Assembly: GCA_001303415.1 (NCBI GenBank)
Contig: LJTN01000002.1
Span: 1 to 64,000, forward strand
Length of the DNA stretch: 64,000 nt
Reading direction: 5' to 3'
Source: Myxococcales bacterium SG8_38
Lineage (GTDB): Bacteria > Myxococcota_A > Polyangia > Polyangiales > Houyiibacteriaceae
A program made the translations under genes and the position numbers. Position 1 is the stretch's first letter. Each line of letters begins with the position of its first letter. This document shows positions 1 through 9,295 of this stretch, piece by piece. Below the pieces are notes generated by a model, which saw nothing but the letters and a program-made list of their open reading frames with translations, made no database searches and was not told the origin of the DNA.

Positions 1-667
1 CCTGATACGAGGGAACGTTGAACTGCACCTGGAGTTGTTCCGACATGAAGCACATGGTGAAGACGGCCACGCACTCTTGCGGCATGGTTGCGGCCATCGG
101 ATGCATTGCCTCGAAACCAGGGACTAGGCTGTATAGTTGATCGAGCACTTTTTGATCTTCCGCGATCCGCGGATCGTCATGCCAGGTTTCGGGAGTCGCC
201 GGCGGGACCGGGAACTGGACCTCCCAAAACAGAGGCGAGCGGTTGGCCGGATCCTTCTCGAGCAGCGCGTGTAGAATCGTGGTTCCCGTGCGCGGCATTC
301 CCACGATGAAGAGTGGCTCGAGGATCTCTTCGTTCTCGATCTCGGGGTGTCGCTTGCGCCAGTGGACGAGACGCAGCCGGTTGGCTAGGTTTCCGGTGAC
401 GTAGCCCTGCGCGAGCATGCGACCGAGCAACGTGAGCTTCGCCTCGTTCTCGACGCTGTCGAGAAACCGCCGCAGGCCTTCGCGAAAGTCATCGCCGCCG
501 AAGTCCGCGCTTCCCGCTTGCGCGATCGCCTTCTTCAGCAGCCGATCTTCTTTCAACGTGACGAGCTGAATCCCCAGCAGGCTGGCGATCCGACCGAGCT
601 GGTTCATCGCCTTCACGGCCACGGGCCGATGCGGTCTGCCAACCCGGACTTCCCCACGCTCCCTCAT
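1..667 (-). CDS. Sulfotransferase family protein, C-terminus cut off by window edge
   Basis: This gene is missing from the ORF track because it runs off the left edge. Reading the minus strand gives a frame with FIVGMPRTGTT, the 5'-phosphosulfate (PAPS) binding loop of the Sulfotransfer_3 family, preceded by the typical DFGGDDFREGLRRFL and LANRLRLVHW segments. Family members move sulfate from PAPS to hydroxyl or amine groups of small molecules, lipids or glycans; the substrate here is unknown. The start is uncertain: ATG at 667 gives a short basic leader, and ATG at 607 (MNQLGRIASL) fits the family N-terminus equally well. Neither has a convincing ribosome binding site. It diverges from the Cys-rich operon that begins at 910. 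About 220 N-terminal residues are visible. Confidence 0.82.
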   Translation of the reverse strand, partial: MRERGEVRVGRPHRPVAVKAMNQLGRIASLLGIQLVTLKEDRLLKKAIAQAGSADFGGDDFREGLRRFLDSVENEAKLTLLGRMLAQGYVTGNLANRLRLVHWRKRHPEIENEEILEPLFIVGMPRTGTTILHALLEKDPANRSPLFWEVQFPVPPATPETWHDDPRIAEDQKVLDQLYSLVPGFEAMHPMAATMPQECVAVFTMCFMSEQLQVQFNVPSYQ

Positions 668-909
668 CGGCGCCGAGGATAGGGGACACGCAACACTCCT
701 GGGAACACGGTCCTTTCGAGCACTTACAACCCACGGCGCGCAAGCTCGCCGGTTGGGTTTGCGCGGTGTGGTCTGCAAGGGTGTGAAACCACGCTTGTTT
801 TGGAGGGCTTGCGTGTCCCACCTCACAGGTTTGTGGAATTGCTGGGTCTTGGGGCGGACAGAGTTGCCGCAGCGGAAAATTTCCGTGATTTTGTCATGAG
901 GAGGCCCTC
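668..909. other. Divergent intergenic region, no gene seen
   Basis: This 242-bp region (302 bp if the sulfotransferase starts at 607) separates the sulfotransferase from the Cys-rich operon. I see no credible ORF or RNA gene. The only structure noted is the small palindrome listed at 873-885 and the strong Shine-Dalgarno GAGGAGG just before 910. Confidence 0.5.
873..885. promoter_or_regulatory. Perfect 6-bp inverted repeat, possible operator of the Cys-rich operon
   Basis: CGGAAA-A-TTTCCG is a perfect inverted repeat with a one-base centre, 24 bp before the ATG at 910. A weak -35-like TTGCCG lies at 864-869, but no good -10 is visible. The position suits an operator or activator site; no regulator can be named. 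Confidence 0.25.
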
Positions 910-1887
910 ATGGCTTATCGGTGGCTTGGTGCATTGCTGATGTCGGCAGCGTGTCTCGTCGGCTGCGGAGCGGACGAGCCCGGCGATCCATTCTGCTTGG
1001 GAAGCGGATGCGGCGGCTCTGGCGGCGATGGCGGCACAGGTGGCGTCGGTGGCACCGGTGGGCTTGGAGGTGCCGGCGGCGGAGGTGGCGGCTCAGTGCC
1101 TGCCTGCGAGACGAGCTTGTTGTGTCAGTCCTGCCCGACCGAAGGCTTTTGCGACACGAGCGAAGACTGCTCGGTCGGCTCGGTTTGCATCGAATCGGGT
1201 TGCAACACTCTGACCGGCGCGCCGATTGGACATTGTGTGTTCGCAGGCGGCGGCGCGTGCGACAGCACCGACGATTGTCCCGCGGAACGAGAGTGCATGG
1301 ACGTGCCGGTGGAAGGCAAGCGCTGCGTCAAGACGACGCCGGGCTGCTCGATACGCTTCGATTGTGTCCCCGGTTTCTCCTGCGAGAATGGGAGCTGCGT
1401 CGACCGTCGCGTGCCATGCGACCTCGATAGCGACTGTCCCAAGAATCACCTGTGCTTGGGCACGACGGCATCGGAGTTCTGTGTACGCATCCAAGTGGAC
1501 TGTGCCGAAGACTTCGATTGCTTCGGGCTCGCCCCCTTTTGCGCGGACATCGACGGCGACGGTAATAAGGAATGCGCAGGGGAGATCGATCCGTATGCGC
1601 TTTCCCTCGACACCTGCCTGAACGCCGAGTGTAGCGACCCATCAGCGCCCGTCTGCGAAGCCGCGACGGTCGGAAGCGCCAGCGAGTGCGGACAGTACGG
1701 GCTCTGCCTCGATGATGGCGACTGCGCGGCAGGCTTCAGCTGTGTCGGTCTTTGGCCCGATGGGCGCAAGGAATGCGTACCGAACGGAGGCAGCTGCTCG
1801 AGCTTTGTCGACTGTGGCATTCGACAGGTCTGCGCTTCGCCGCGGGATGGCGGGGCGCCAAGCTGTCAGGCGGGATACCAAGAATGA
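910..1887 (+). CDS. Cys-rich lipoprotein with Gly-rich linker (paralog 1)
   Basis: A 325-residue secreted protein. It has a type II signal peptide with lipobox LVGC (lipidated Cys 19), a Gly-rich flexible linker at about residues 33-63, then a long domain with many Cys in repeated C-x-D-x-DC patterns, such as CDTSEDC, CDSTDDC and CDLDSDC. Such spaced Cys/Asp motifs usually mean disulfide-stabilised, often metal-binding, extracellular folds. The enzyme-free composition suggests a structural or adhesive surface role, but function is unknown. The start is supported by GAGGAGG five bases upstream. Its stop overlaps the next start by ATGA, and the next protein is a colinear paralog, so this is a tandem duplication in one operon. 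Confidence 0.85.
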   Translation: MAYRWLGALLMSAACLVGCGADEPGDPFCLGSGCGGSGGDGGTGGVGGTGGLGGAGGGGGGSVPACETSLLCQSCPTEGFCDTSEDCSVGSVCIESGCNTLTGAPIGHCVFAGGGACDSTDDCPAERECMDVPVEGKRCVKTTPGCSIRFDCVPGFSCENGSCVDRRVPCDLDSDCPKNHLCLGTTASEFCVRIQVDCAEDFDCFGLAPFCADIDGDGNKECAGEIDPYALSLDTCLNAECSDPSAPVCEAATVGSASECGQYGLCLDDGDCAAGFSCVGLWPDGRKECVPNGGSCSSFVDCGIRQVCASPRDGGAPSCQAGYQE

Positions 1888-2981
1888 GCCAGATTGATCG
1901 CACCCGGCTCATCGGCGCTCGTGGAGCCAATATCGTTGCACCGGCATCGGCGCTGTTGCTGCTCACGCTTACCGTGAGCTGCGGTGATCCCGATGCACCG
2001 CCGGTCTACATCGGAACAGGCGGTACGGGCGGCTCGGGAGGGTCCATTGGCACAGGGGGAAATGTCGGAACGGGTGGCACTGTCGGCACGGGCGGCACCG
2101 GAGGCATGATCGGCGCCGGCGGCACCGCGGGAATGGGAGGAGTCAGCGGCACTGGCGGGATCGGCGGATCGGGCGGGTCTGTGGGCCCTTGCGTCACCAA
2201 CGCGCTTTGTCACACCTGCCCCAGCTCGTCCCTATGTGATACCGACGGCGACTGCTCGTTCTCTGGCTACGTCTGCGTGGCTTCCGGCTGCGAGACACAC
2301 CAGGGCGCACCGATCAAGCAGTGCCAGCCCTCGCGGGGCCCGTCTTGCGCGAACGACGACGAATGCCCTAACCCCAGCGACTACGACTGCATGCCGGTCG
2401 GCGCAAGCGCGGAGCGTTGTGTTCGCGTCACGCCGGGGTGCGACGCAGCCGCGGAGAGCATCGATTGTCCACCAGGGTTCTCTTGCGACAACGGCGCTTG
2501 CGTGGATCGGCGCCTGCCCTGCGACAGTTACCTCGACTGTCCGAAGAGCCATGTCTGCGTGACGACACCGAGCTCGAGCTATTGCGTTCGCACCCATCGG
2601 ACCTGCAGCGAGGACACCGATTGCGGTGGGTTCGCGGCCGTCGGCTCGTTCTGCGCTGATGTCGACGACGACGGCGTCAAAGAGTGCGTCGGCGCGCTCG
2701 GCAGTCAGGCCTGTGTCAACAACTCCTGCAACGGCGGTTCGCCGGTATGTGAGTCAGGCGCCGCGCCGTCTTCGGCGCTTTGTGGCGACTACGGCTTGTG
2801 TTTCGACAGCAGCGACTGCGACACAGACTTTTCCTGCGTGGGCCTCTGGCAAGATGGACGCAGGGAGTGCGTCCCGGCCGGCGGCACCTGCGGCCACGTG
2901 ACCGACTGCCCGCAGCAAGTTTGTGCGGCTCCTCGAAACGGCGGACCCCCCCGCTGCCAAGCCGGTAAGGAGGCAATGTGA
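1884..2981 (+). CDS. Cys-rich lipoprotein with Gly-rich linker (paralog 2)
   Basis: A 365-residue paralog of the preceding gene. The ORF track starts it at 1752, but the ATG at 1884 overlaps the upstream stop as ATGA and gives a lipoprotein signal with Cys 33 after LTVS. A Gly/Thr-rich linker (about residues 45-100) leads into a Cys-rich domain that matches paralog 1 almost Cys for Cys, for example PGFSCDNGACVDRR against PGFSCENGSCVDRR and FSCVGLWQDGRREC against FSCVGLWPDGRKEC. Function is unknown. Co-translation with the neighbours and shared export type suggest a surface assembly with the VWA-type lipoprotein that follows. The 3' end overlaps the next start (GTGA). Confidence 0.85.
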   Translation: MSQIDRTRLIGARGANIVAPASALLLLTLTVSCGDPDAPPVYIGTGGTGGSGGSIGTGGNVGTGGTVGTGGTGGMIGAGGTAGMGGVSGTGGIGGSGGSVGPCVTNALCHTCPSSSLCDTDGDCSFSGYVCVASGCETHQGAPIKQCQPSRGPSCANDDECPNPSDYDCMPVGASAERCVRVTPGCDAAAESIDCPPGFSCDNGACVDRRLPCDSYLDCPKSHVCVTTPSSSYCVRTHRTCSEDTDCGGFAAVGSFCADVDDDGVKECVGALGSQACVNNSCNGGSPVCESGAAPSSALCGDYGLCFDSSDCDTDFSCVGLWQDGRRECVPAGGTCGHVTDCPQQVCAAPRNGGPPRCQAGKEAM

Positions 2982-5413
2982 AACCTCGAGCTCTGACCCC
3001 ATTCATCCTTTTCTCACTGGCGGTTGCGCTACCGGCTTGCCAAGGCGGCGACCCGGGAACGGTAAACGCCATCTACGGCGGCCAGGTCGCTCCGCCAGCC
3101 GCATGCACCAACGACCCTGACCCCACCTGCAACGTCGCGCTCGACTACCCGACCCAGGCCGATCTGACCACGACGAACTCCCAAAACATCGAGTTCGTGA
3201 CCGGCACCAACCAGGTTCAGCTCGAGCCGGGCAGCGGGACCATCGTGGATACCGATGGAGACGGCGTGCCCGATCCCGCCGACGACTGTCCCGGGCCCGG
3301 GTGGCGGCTTCCTTGCGATGGCGACGCGAGCAACGACGGAATCTATCAAACCCTCTTCTTCAAGGACGATCAAGAAGCGACGGTGCAGGCCGATCTCGCC
3401 ATCAGCGGCGCGATCACCAGCGCGGATGCCTACATCTTGATGGATGCGACCGGCTCCATGACGGGCGAGCAGGTCCAGCTACTGAACGACTTGACCACGG
3501 GGACATTCGTCAACCCGTCCGAATGCGCGATCGCAGGTGGTACGGGCATCGTCGGCGCCTTGAAATGCTCCATTCCCGATCTCTGGATCGGTGTGGGTGA
3601 CTTCAAGGAGGTTGGCTATTATCCGTATGCGGAACGCTACGATCAGGCACCGTATCACCACTACCTCGATACGACCAACGACGTGCAGCACATGGTCGAC
3701 GCAGTGGCCCAGATGATCGCCGACTACAACCGAGATGCGCCCGAGGCCGCGACGCAGGCGATCTACTCGGTCGTGACCGGTCAAGGCTTGGGCGACTTGG
3801 TGCCGAACCGAGGTGCCTGCCCGTCGACGCCTGCAGGACGCTGGGGATACCCCTGCTTCCGTCCTGGAGTCCTTCCCATCATTCTGTTGTTCACCGACGC
3901 CGAGATGTACAACGGCCCCCGCTTGGCGAGCCCGACCTACATCAACCCCCCCTTCGACGGGGTGACCGGTGGCAGCACGCGGCTGCCACCCGTCGAGCAA
4001 TCGCCCAACGTGCTCTATTCGAGTGATCCCTTCACGGCTTGGGATCTAGGCGACCTCACCACCAAGTCGATGACGGTGATGGGGAGCACGAAGAACTTCG
4101 GAAACGACGCCAAGACCTGGGACAAGGGTGTATGCAGGCGCGGCAGCTCCTGGAGCGGCTATTGGAGCGATGGACGCGACGCATTCTTGAGGTTCTCCCT
4201 AAGCGCATCGACCAACATGTTCATCAGCGGTCAAGGGACGGCCTACAACACCACCAATGTCGCATTATTCGATTCCGCCCTCGGATACGTCACCTGCAAT
4301 GGCGGGCCCGGCACTGGCGGAGACTACTGGGGACGCTTCACGCGGAGCCTTGGGGCCGGTACCTGGTACGCGGTGTCCGATGGAGCGGTAAGCACGAGCT
4401 CTTCGTCGTCTGAGCGACTCGGAGACTTCCAGCTCCGATTTCACAATCTCACCGCTGATTCAGGCGGGTATCCCAGCTGGGACACAGCCACGTTGCCCGT
4501 CCCCTGGACCGTGGTGGAAAGCGAGCTCTTGGCCCGCAACGTGAACTTCGTCAGCGTCATCAGCCCAAGCACGGGCGGCGTCTACACCGCCATCCCCGAC
4601 GCCATCGAGCTGGCGAATGCCACTGGCTCTGTGGACCAGGATGGAAATCCCTACCTGCAGCAGATCGCGGGCGACGGCTCGGGGCTCTCGACGGCGCTTC
4701 TCGACGCGGTGCGGGCGCTCGTTGGCAACACCCGCCGGGACATCTCAATGGTGCCCGAGGACAATCCCACAACGACCTCAGTCGATGAGACCGCGTTCGT
4801 GAAGAACGTCACCGCGTCCGAGTGCCCCACCACCGGCATCAACAATTGTCTCGGCGGAGCGGGAACCACGGTTTGCCAGGACTGCCTGCAGGGGGCCGAA
4901 GTCGAATTCCGGTTCCGGCTGGGCAATACGACGGTGGCGCAGGACATCACGCCGCAAGTTTTTGATTTCGAGATGGTCGGCTACGCCGGAGCCGCGGAGA
5001 TTGGGCGCATTCCGGTGCGCGTCATGATCCCGGAGGCCGGCGGGTCGTATGGCTCCGGCTACTACCAGAACACCTACGACTCGGACGTGGTCTGCGAGAT
5101 GCCACCCGAGCGCCCCGACTGGGGCACGTTGACATGGCTGGGCTCGACGCCATCCGACAGCACCGTGGAGTTCGAGATCTACACCGCCAACACGCTCGCG
5201 GAGCTCGACACCGTCATTCCGGTCTCGATACGCTATCCGACCGACACGACGGCGCAGGCGTACGATGTCGGCGAGGAGCTCATCAATGCAGGCCAGGAGA
5301 ACTGGATGCCCTTCCTTCGCGTGCGGGCCAAGCTCAACGCATCGAGCGACAGCTTGAGCACGCCGACCTTCGAGGGCTGGTCCATGCAGTTCAACTGCGT
5401 GCCCTTCGACTAG
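2978..5413 (+). CDS. VWA-like lipoprotein with TSP3-type Ca-binding motif
   Basis: An 811-residue protein starting at GTG, with AAGGAGG about five bases upstream. The signal peptide ends in a lipobox with Cys 21 (ALPAC). A thrombospondin type 3-like calcium motif (DTDGDGVPDPADDCPG) lies near residue 90. A von Willebrand A-like domain follows, with the MIDAS signature DATGS starting at Asp 156; the VWA fold appears interrupted by a beta-sandwich-like insert around residues 395-495. VWA domains bind ligands through a MIDAS metal, so a cell-surface adhesin or complex-forming role fits; the ligand is unknown. It is the last gene of the operon with the two Cys-rich paralogs and ends 5 bp before the convergent gene. 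Confidence 0.8.
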   Translation: MKPRALTPFILFSLAVALPACQGGDPGTVNAIYGGQVAPPAACTNDPDPTCNVALDYPTQADLTTTNSQNIEFVTGTNQVQLEPGSGTIVDTDGDGVPDPADDCPGPGWRLPCDGDASNDGIYQTLFFKDDQEATVQADLAISGAITSADAYILMDATGSMTGEQVQLLNDLTTGTFVNPSECAIAGGTGIVGALKCSIPDLWIGVGDFKEVGYYPYAERYDQAPYHHYLDTTNDVQHMVDAVAQMIADYNRDAPEAATQAIYSVVTGQGLGDLVPNRGACPSTPAGRWGYPCFRPGVLPIILLFTDAEMYNGPRLASPTYINPPFDGVTGGSTRLPPVEQSPNVLYSSDPFTAWDLGDLTTKSMTVMGSTKNFGNDAKTWDKGVCRRGSSWSGYWSDGRDAFLRFSLSASTNMFISGQGTAYNTTNVALFDSALGYVTCNGGPGTGGDYWGRFTRSLGAGTWYAVSDGAVSTSSSSSERLGDFQLRFHNLTADSGGYPSWDTATLPVPWTVVESELLARNVNFVSVISPSTGGVYTAIPDAIELANATGSVDQDGNPYLQQIAGDGSGLSTALLDAVRALVGNTRRDISMVPEDNPTTTSVDETAFVKNVTASECPTTGINNCLGGAGTTVCQDCLQGAEVEFRFRLGNTTVAQDITPQVFDFEMVGYAGAAEIGRIPVRVMIPEAGGSYGSGYYQNTYDSDVVCEMPPERPDWGTLTWLGSTPSDSTVEFEIYTANTLAELDTVIPVSIRYPTDTTAQAYDVGEELINAGQENWMPFLRVRAKLNASSDSLSTPTFEGWSMQFNCVPFD

Positions 5414-5418
5414 TCAGC

Positions 5419-7647
5419 TCAGGTGCCGCCCCTGATTAGGGTCAGCATCGGCTTCGGCGCGTAGCCGGCGACATAGCCGCTCTCTTCGGCGATGTAGACC
5501 CAGCCGCGTTCGTCGACCCGCATGAGATCGGGCACGAGGTCACAAGGGAGGCTGGACGAAAGCCTCTGGCCGTCCGACGGCCGGACCACATGCACGGAGG
5601 AAGCCGGCACGAACAGCGCGCCGCCGCGCAACACCGGCTCGAGCCGCCTCGGAATCTCGTCCGCGAGGGCGTCGGCGAGGTTGGTGGTCCAACGAAGGTT
5701 GCCGGTGCCCACGTCGAGCGCGCTCAGCTGGCCGAACGGTGCGTTGACGACCCAGGTCTCGTCGATCGTCAGGCCCGCCCCGCCAATGGCCAGTCCCGGA
5801 TCCCGCGTCTCCCAGCGGAGGGCGCCGGTCTGCAGGCAGTGGGCTGATAGAGTCGCCTGGTCCCTCGCGGTCGATACGAGGACCGCCCGCCCTGCCGCGC
5901 AAGGATCGGATGTGGGCGGACCGGTGAGCTCGCGCTGCCATCGGGGGCGGCCGCTGTAGAGATCGATGGCGAACAAGGCTCCCTCGTTGCGCCCGCGGAC
6001 CGCAGCTGCGACGACGGTTTCTTGATCGACCAGCGGCTTGAGCTGAAAGCATCCACGCTCCGCGAAGCGCCATACGTCTTCACCGGTGGCGATGTCGAGC
6101 GCGTGGATCGCCTCCTCGCCGCAGGTTACCAGAAGGATGCGGCCGACCTTGGTCAGCCGGAATTCGCCCCCGCTTCGAGAGGCAAAGCGCCATCGAGGCT
6201 CGCCCGTGCGCACGTCGAGGGCGACGAGCCGGTGGCTGCCTTCGGTCAGCACGGCGACCGGAGGAATGTTGCCGCCGCCGGCCATCAAGCCGACCGGTGG
6301 TCCCCCGATGCGCGGCGTGATGTGCGTCGAGCAGTAGGGCTCGCCGTTGTCGACGCTGCACAGCTCGACATCGCCATCGGCGGAGAGCCGAATCAAGGCC
6401 GAGCCGGCCATCAAGGTGGCCGAGGACTGACCAGGCCGCGCCCATAGCACCTTGCCGTCATCGCGAGAGACCGCCACCACGTGCGTCTGGGTCGCGATCA
6501 CCAGCCGGTCTCCGCACATGAATACCGAGTTGGCATCGAGGCCTTCGAGACAGATCCGCCACCGCTCCTCGAACTGCAACGAGGGAAGGCTTGCCGTCGC
6601 CATGCCCTCTCCGCCCTCCGGGCTGTGGTGCATGCGGAGGCGATCAGGGTCGAGGTTCACGAAGCTGTCGGCGGCGCGGCGCGCGCGGATCTCACGCCGG
6701 AGCGCGCGAACCTCCTGCCGCAGGGCACGGACCCGCAAATTGCGGCTTTGGCCGCGGTCGGCCGCCGCGAGGCTCCGCAGCAGATCGCTGGTCAGCTTCA
6801 GGACGGGAAGCGCTGCCTCGGTGATGGTCAACGACGTTGCGGTCAGATCCCCACGGCCCTCCGCTGACAGCTCGACGCTGACGAGCTGGTGAGAGGACTT
6901 GCGCATCGCGATCTGGAAACCGCCAGCGCGCAAGCGCACGTGGGTCGGCCGCGCCCCGTCCCAGGCCTCGATCAGGGTTCGCACGGCCATCACCATGCGA
7001 TGGGCGGCCAACATGATCGGGCCTCTTGAAAGCGAGAGCTTGCGACCGCGGACGTAGGCCCATAGGTGGCCCTTGAAGAGAAGCGCGTGCACGTCGGCAC
7101 GGGCCGATCGGCTCTGCGACGAGGAGGAAGAGGGATAGATGGCCGCCTCGTATCCAAACGCCAGCGGCACGTGGTCCCCCGGTGCCTCGAGCTCCCCGCC
7201 GCGTTGGTGGATTGGCGCGCTCATGCCCTCGGGATCGGGCGCGATCTTGGTTGCCATGGCGCGCTCGGCGACCCGGATCGCGATTTGCCTCGCCGTCGGA
7301 TCCAGCTCTCGCGTCGCCGCATCGAGCATCGATTGGGCGCAGGTGTCGAGCAGCAATCGAAGCGCCACTGCGCGATCGAGCTGATAGGCCACTGGCGAGC
7401 TTGCCGTGCCGTAGCAGCTCACCAGCACCGAGTCCCCGCGCCGGACCAGCGCATACTCGATCGCGGCGGACGCGAGGGGAAGCAGCGCCTTGCGCCTCGA
7501 GCCGATCGCAAGCGCGACGGCGGTGGCCGTGAGATCGGCCAAGGCGGGGATGTCGACGTCGAGCCCCGCCCCCAAAAGGAGCCTCGAGACACCGGAATTC
7601 GGCTGTTTTTGAGCGTATGAGAACGATTCGTCCAAGTGGGCGACCAT
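5419..7647 (-). CDS. PQQ-type beta-propeller repeat protein
   Basis: A 742-residue protein. The ORF track extends it to 8199, across the NUDIX gene; the ATG at 7647 is the sensible start. The C-terminal half (from about residue 355) carries PQQ_2/BamB-like blades, seen as repeats such as VAVSRDDGKVLW, VALDVRTGEPRW, HALDIATGEDVW, FAIDLYSGRPRW and SALDVGTGNLRW. The N-terminal half has no recognised domain and ends in a basic coiled-coil-like stretch rich in LR and RR (about residues 300-340). No signal peptide is visible, so it is probably cytoplasmic, unlike BamB. It probably has a scaffold or sensor role. It is convergent with the VWA lipoprotein gene and divergent from the NUDIX gene. Confidence 0.78.
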   Translation of the reverse strand: MVAHLDESFSYAQKQPNSGVSRLLLGAGLDVDIPALADLTATAVALAIGSRRKALLPLASAAIEYALVRRGDSVLVSCYGTASSPVAYQLDRAVALRLLLDTCAQSMLDAATRELDPTARQIAIRVAERAMATKIAPDPEGMSAPIHQRGGELEAPGDHVPLAFGYEAAIYPSSSSSQSRSARADVHALLFKGHLWAYVRGRKLSLSRGPIMLAAHRMVMAVRTLIEAWDGARPTHVRLRAGGFQIAMRKSSHQLVSVELSAEGRGDLTATSLTITEAALPVLKLTSDLLRSLAAADRGQSRNLRVRALRQEVRALRREIRARRAADSFVNLDPDRLRMHHSPEGGEGMATASLPSLQFEERWRICLEGLDANSVFMCGDRLVIATQTHVVAVSRDDGKVLWARPGQSSATLMAGSALIRLSADGDVELCSVDNGEPYCSTHITPRIGGPPVGLMAGGGNIPPVAVLTEGSHRLVALDVRTGEPRWRFASRSGGEFRLTKVGRILLVTCGEEAIHALDIATGEDVWRFAERGCFQLKPLVDQETVVAAAVRGRNEGALFAIDLYSGRPRWQRELTGPPTSDPCAAGRAVLVSTARDQATLSAHCLQTGALRWETRDPGLAIGGAGLTIDETWVVNAPFGQLSALDVGTGNLRWTTNLADALADEIPRRLEPVLRGGALFVPASSVHVVRPSDGQRLSSSLPCDLVPDLMRVDERGWVYIAEESGYVAGYAPKPMLTLIRGGT

Positions 7648-7752
7648 GCTGCTTTTCCAACGCGAGTCGGGAAGAAAAATGGTACTTGGTGCCTTCGACC
7701 CGGATCCAAAAAAAGGCGCGTTGGCGCATATGTTGACAGCACGTGTGTGGCG

Positions 7753-8175
7753 ATGGGCGACGAGACGAAACAATGGGTTGCGGTGACGGTGCTCGTCTTC
7801 CGCGGCGACCGGATGCTTTCCATGTGCCGTGCTTCGAACGACGATGCGGCGCCCGGCTTGTGGGAAGGCGTTTCCGGACGAGTGAAAGCAGGTGAAGATC
7901 CGTTGGATGCGGCACGACGCGAAGTGGCCGAGGAGACCGGATTGCGAGTTCGCGTTCAACCGCGTCCCATCACTGCCTATGCGGCGACCCGGAGAGGAGA
8001 GCCGATGACGGTCATCGTGTTTCGCGCGGACCACCTGGAAGGCGAGGTGGTGCTTTCCGACGAGCACGAGGCACATCGCTGGTGCGAGCCGGAGGACCTC
8101 AGCGCGCTCGGGGTGCCGGAGAAGCTGCTTGCTGCCGCCCGGCAGGCTTGGGCTCGGAGCGCGCCTCACGACTGA
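7753..8175 (+). CDS. NUDIX hydrolase
   Basis: A 140-residue protein with a perfect Nudix box (GX5EX7REUXEEXGU), read as GRVKAGEDPLDAARREVAEE followed by TGL. The Glu residues of this box bind the metal that hydrolyses nucleoside diphosphates linked to another moiety. Substrate cannot be inferred. The ATG at 7753 is chosen over the longer ORF because upstream residues look non-coding; a GTG at 7747 is an alternative. The last 77 bp overlap the convergent glycosyltransferase gene on the other strand. Confidence 0.85.
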   Translation: MGDETKQWVAVTVLVFRGDRMLSMCRASNDDAAPGLWEGVSGRVKAGEDPLDAARREVAEETGLRVRVQPRPITAYAATRRGEPMTVIVFRADHLEGEVVLSDEHEAHRWCEPEDLSALGVPEKLLAAARQAWARSAPHD

Positions 8176-9295
8176 AGAGCGCGTCGATCGACGATGCAAA
8201 TGCGCCTCTCGAGTGATGTGCGGCGAGGTAGCGAAGGGCTCGTTCGCGAAGCGAGCCTGCCAAGCGCGGATCGTCGATCACGCGGCGGGCGGCTGCCGCC
8301 AACGCATCTGGATCGTCATTTTCGACCACCACGCAGGCCCCGTCTATCGAAAGGCCCGCTTTGGCACGCTCCATCGCGATGACGGGCAGTCCGCGGGCAA
8401 AGGCGTCCAGCATCTTGATGGGGAGCCCACCTTCGGTTCGCCTGGGAACCCAGGCCACATCGCTCGCGGCGTGAACCAGCGCACGGGCCCGCTCACCGTC
8501 GAGACCGCGGAAATGCACCGAATCTTCGACGCGCCATCGCCGCGCTTCGCGCCGCGCCGGGGTCGGGTCGGACTCCGTCGCGATCAGCAGCGAAGCGGTG
8601 GGGTGGGTGGAACGGAGAATCGCCAGCGCCGTTGGGAGATGCTCCCAGCCTTGGTAGCGATCGAGATTGCCCGCATAGAGACAGATGCGCGCATCCAAGG
8701 GCAGGTCGAGCGCATCGCGGGCTCGAACACGGCTTGGCTGCTCGGCGCTCGAGGCCGACCGCCAAGGCACCGGCAGGTAGACTGCTTCGTTCCCCAGGAG
8801 CTCGGCGAGCGCCGGGGCGACCGCAGCGACTCCATCGGCCTGCCTGCAAACGAACGCTTCGCTCGGCGCCGCCACGGCAGACACCATCTCTTCGGGAAGC
8901 GTGGGCAGGTACACCGGAAGCTCCCGGTGCACGCAAGTGTGCGCGACGTAGTACAGAGGCCGAACCCTTGCTGCAAGCGCTGCGAGCGCAGCTTCGACGT
9001 GGTGCGCCACGATCGCGTCGGGTTGGAGAGTTCGCGCCAAGCGCCGCGTCTCGGCAATGCATCGCGCATCGAGCGCAAGCTTTCCGAGGGAGGGGCCGGA
9101 GCGTAGCGATCGGACCTTGGGGAAGTCCGGGATTCGGTGAATGGGGTAGCGCGCCTCGGGCGCGTAGGCGCCATGCGAGTAGACCAGCAGGTGAGCGGAG
9201 CGATTGGACTCGATCGAAGCGCGCAGCATGGCGTCGATCGCCGCCTGGGTGCCCTGGTAGCTCGGAAAGGGGAGGCAAGCGAGATGCAGGATCAT
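8099..9295 (-). CDS. Glycosyltransferase, GT4-like
   Basis: A 398-residue protein. N-terminal MILHLACLPFPSYQGTQAAI fits the GT-B acceptor domain. The C-terminal half has CLYAGNLDRYQGWEHLPTAL and the donor-binding signature EGGLPIKMLDAFARGLPVIA (the E-x7-E region of GT4). It should transfer a sugar from an activated donor to a lipid or glycan acceptor at the inner face of the membrane. The start at 9295 overlaps the stop of the upstream phosphatase-like gene by ATGA, so the two are translationally coupled and probably act on the same envelope glycan. The C-terminal tail is antisense to the end of the NUDIX gene. Confidence 0.82.
   Translation of the reverse strand: MILHLACLPFPSYQGTQAAIDAMLRASIESNRSAHLLVYSHGAYAPEARYPIHRIPDFPKVRSLRSGPSLGKLALDARCIAETRRLARTLQPDAIVAHHVEAALAALAARVRPLYYVAHTCVHRELPVYLPTLPEEMVSAVAAPSEAFVCRQADGVAAVAPALAELLGNEAVYLPVPWRSASSAEQPSRVRARDALDLPLDARICLYAGNLDRYQGWEHLPTALAILRSTHPTASLLIATESDPTPARREARRWRVEDSVHFRGLDGERARALVHAASDVAWVPRRTEGGLPIKMLDAFARGLPVIAMERAKAGLSIDGACVVVENDDPDALAAAARRVIDDPRLAGSLRERALRYLAAHHSRGAFASSIDALFSREARSEPKPAGRQQAASPAPRAR

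Noticed and set aside
7648-8199. Extension of the PQQ-propeller ORF to 926 residues
   Set aside because: The extra residues are antisense to the NUDIX box and have no domain.
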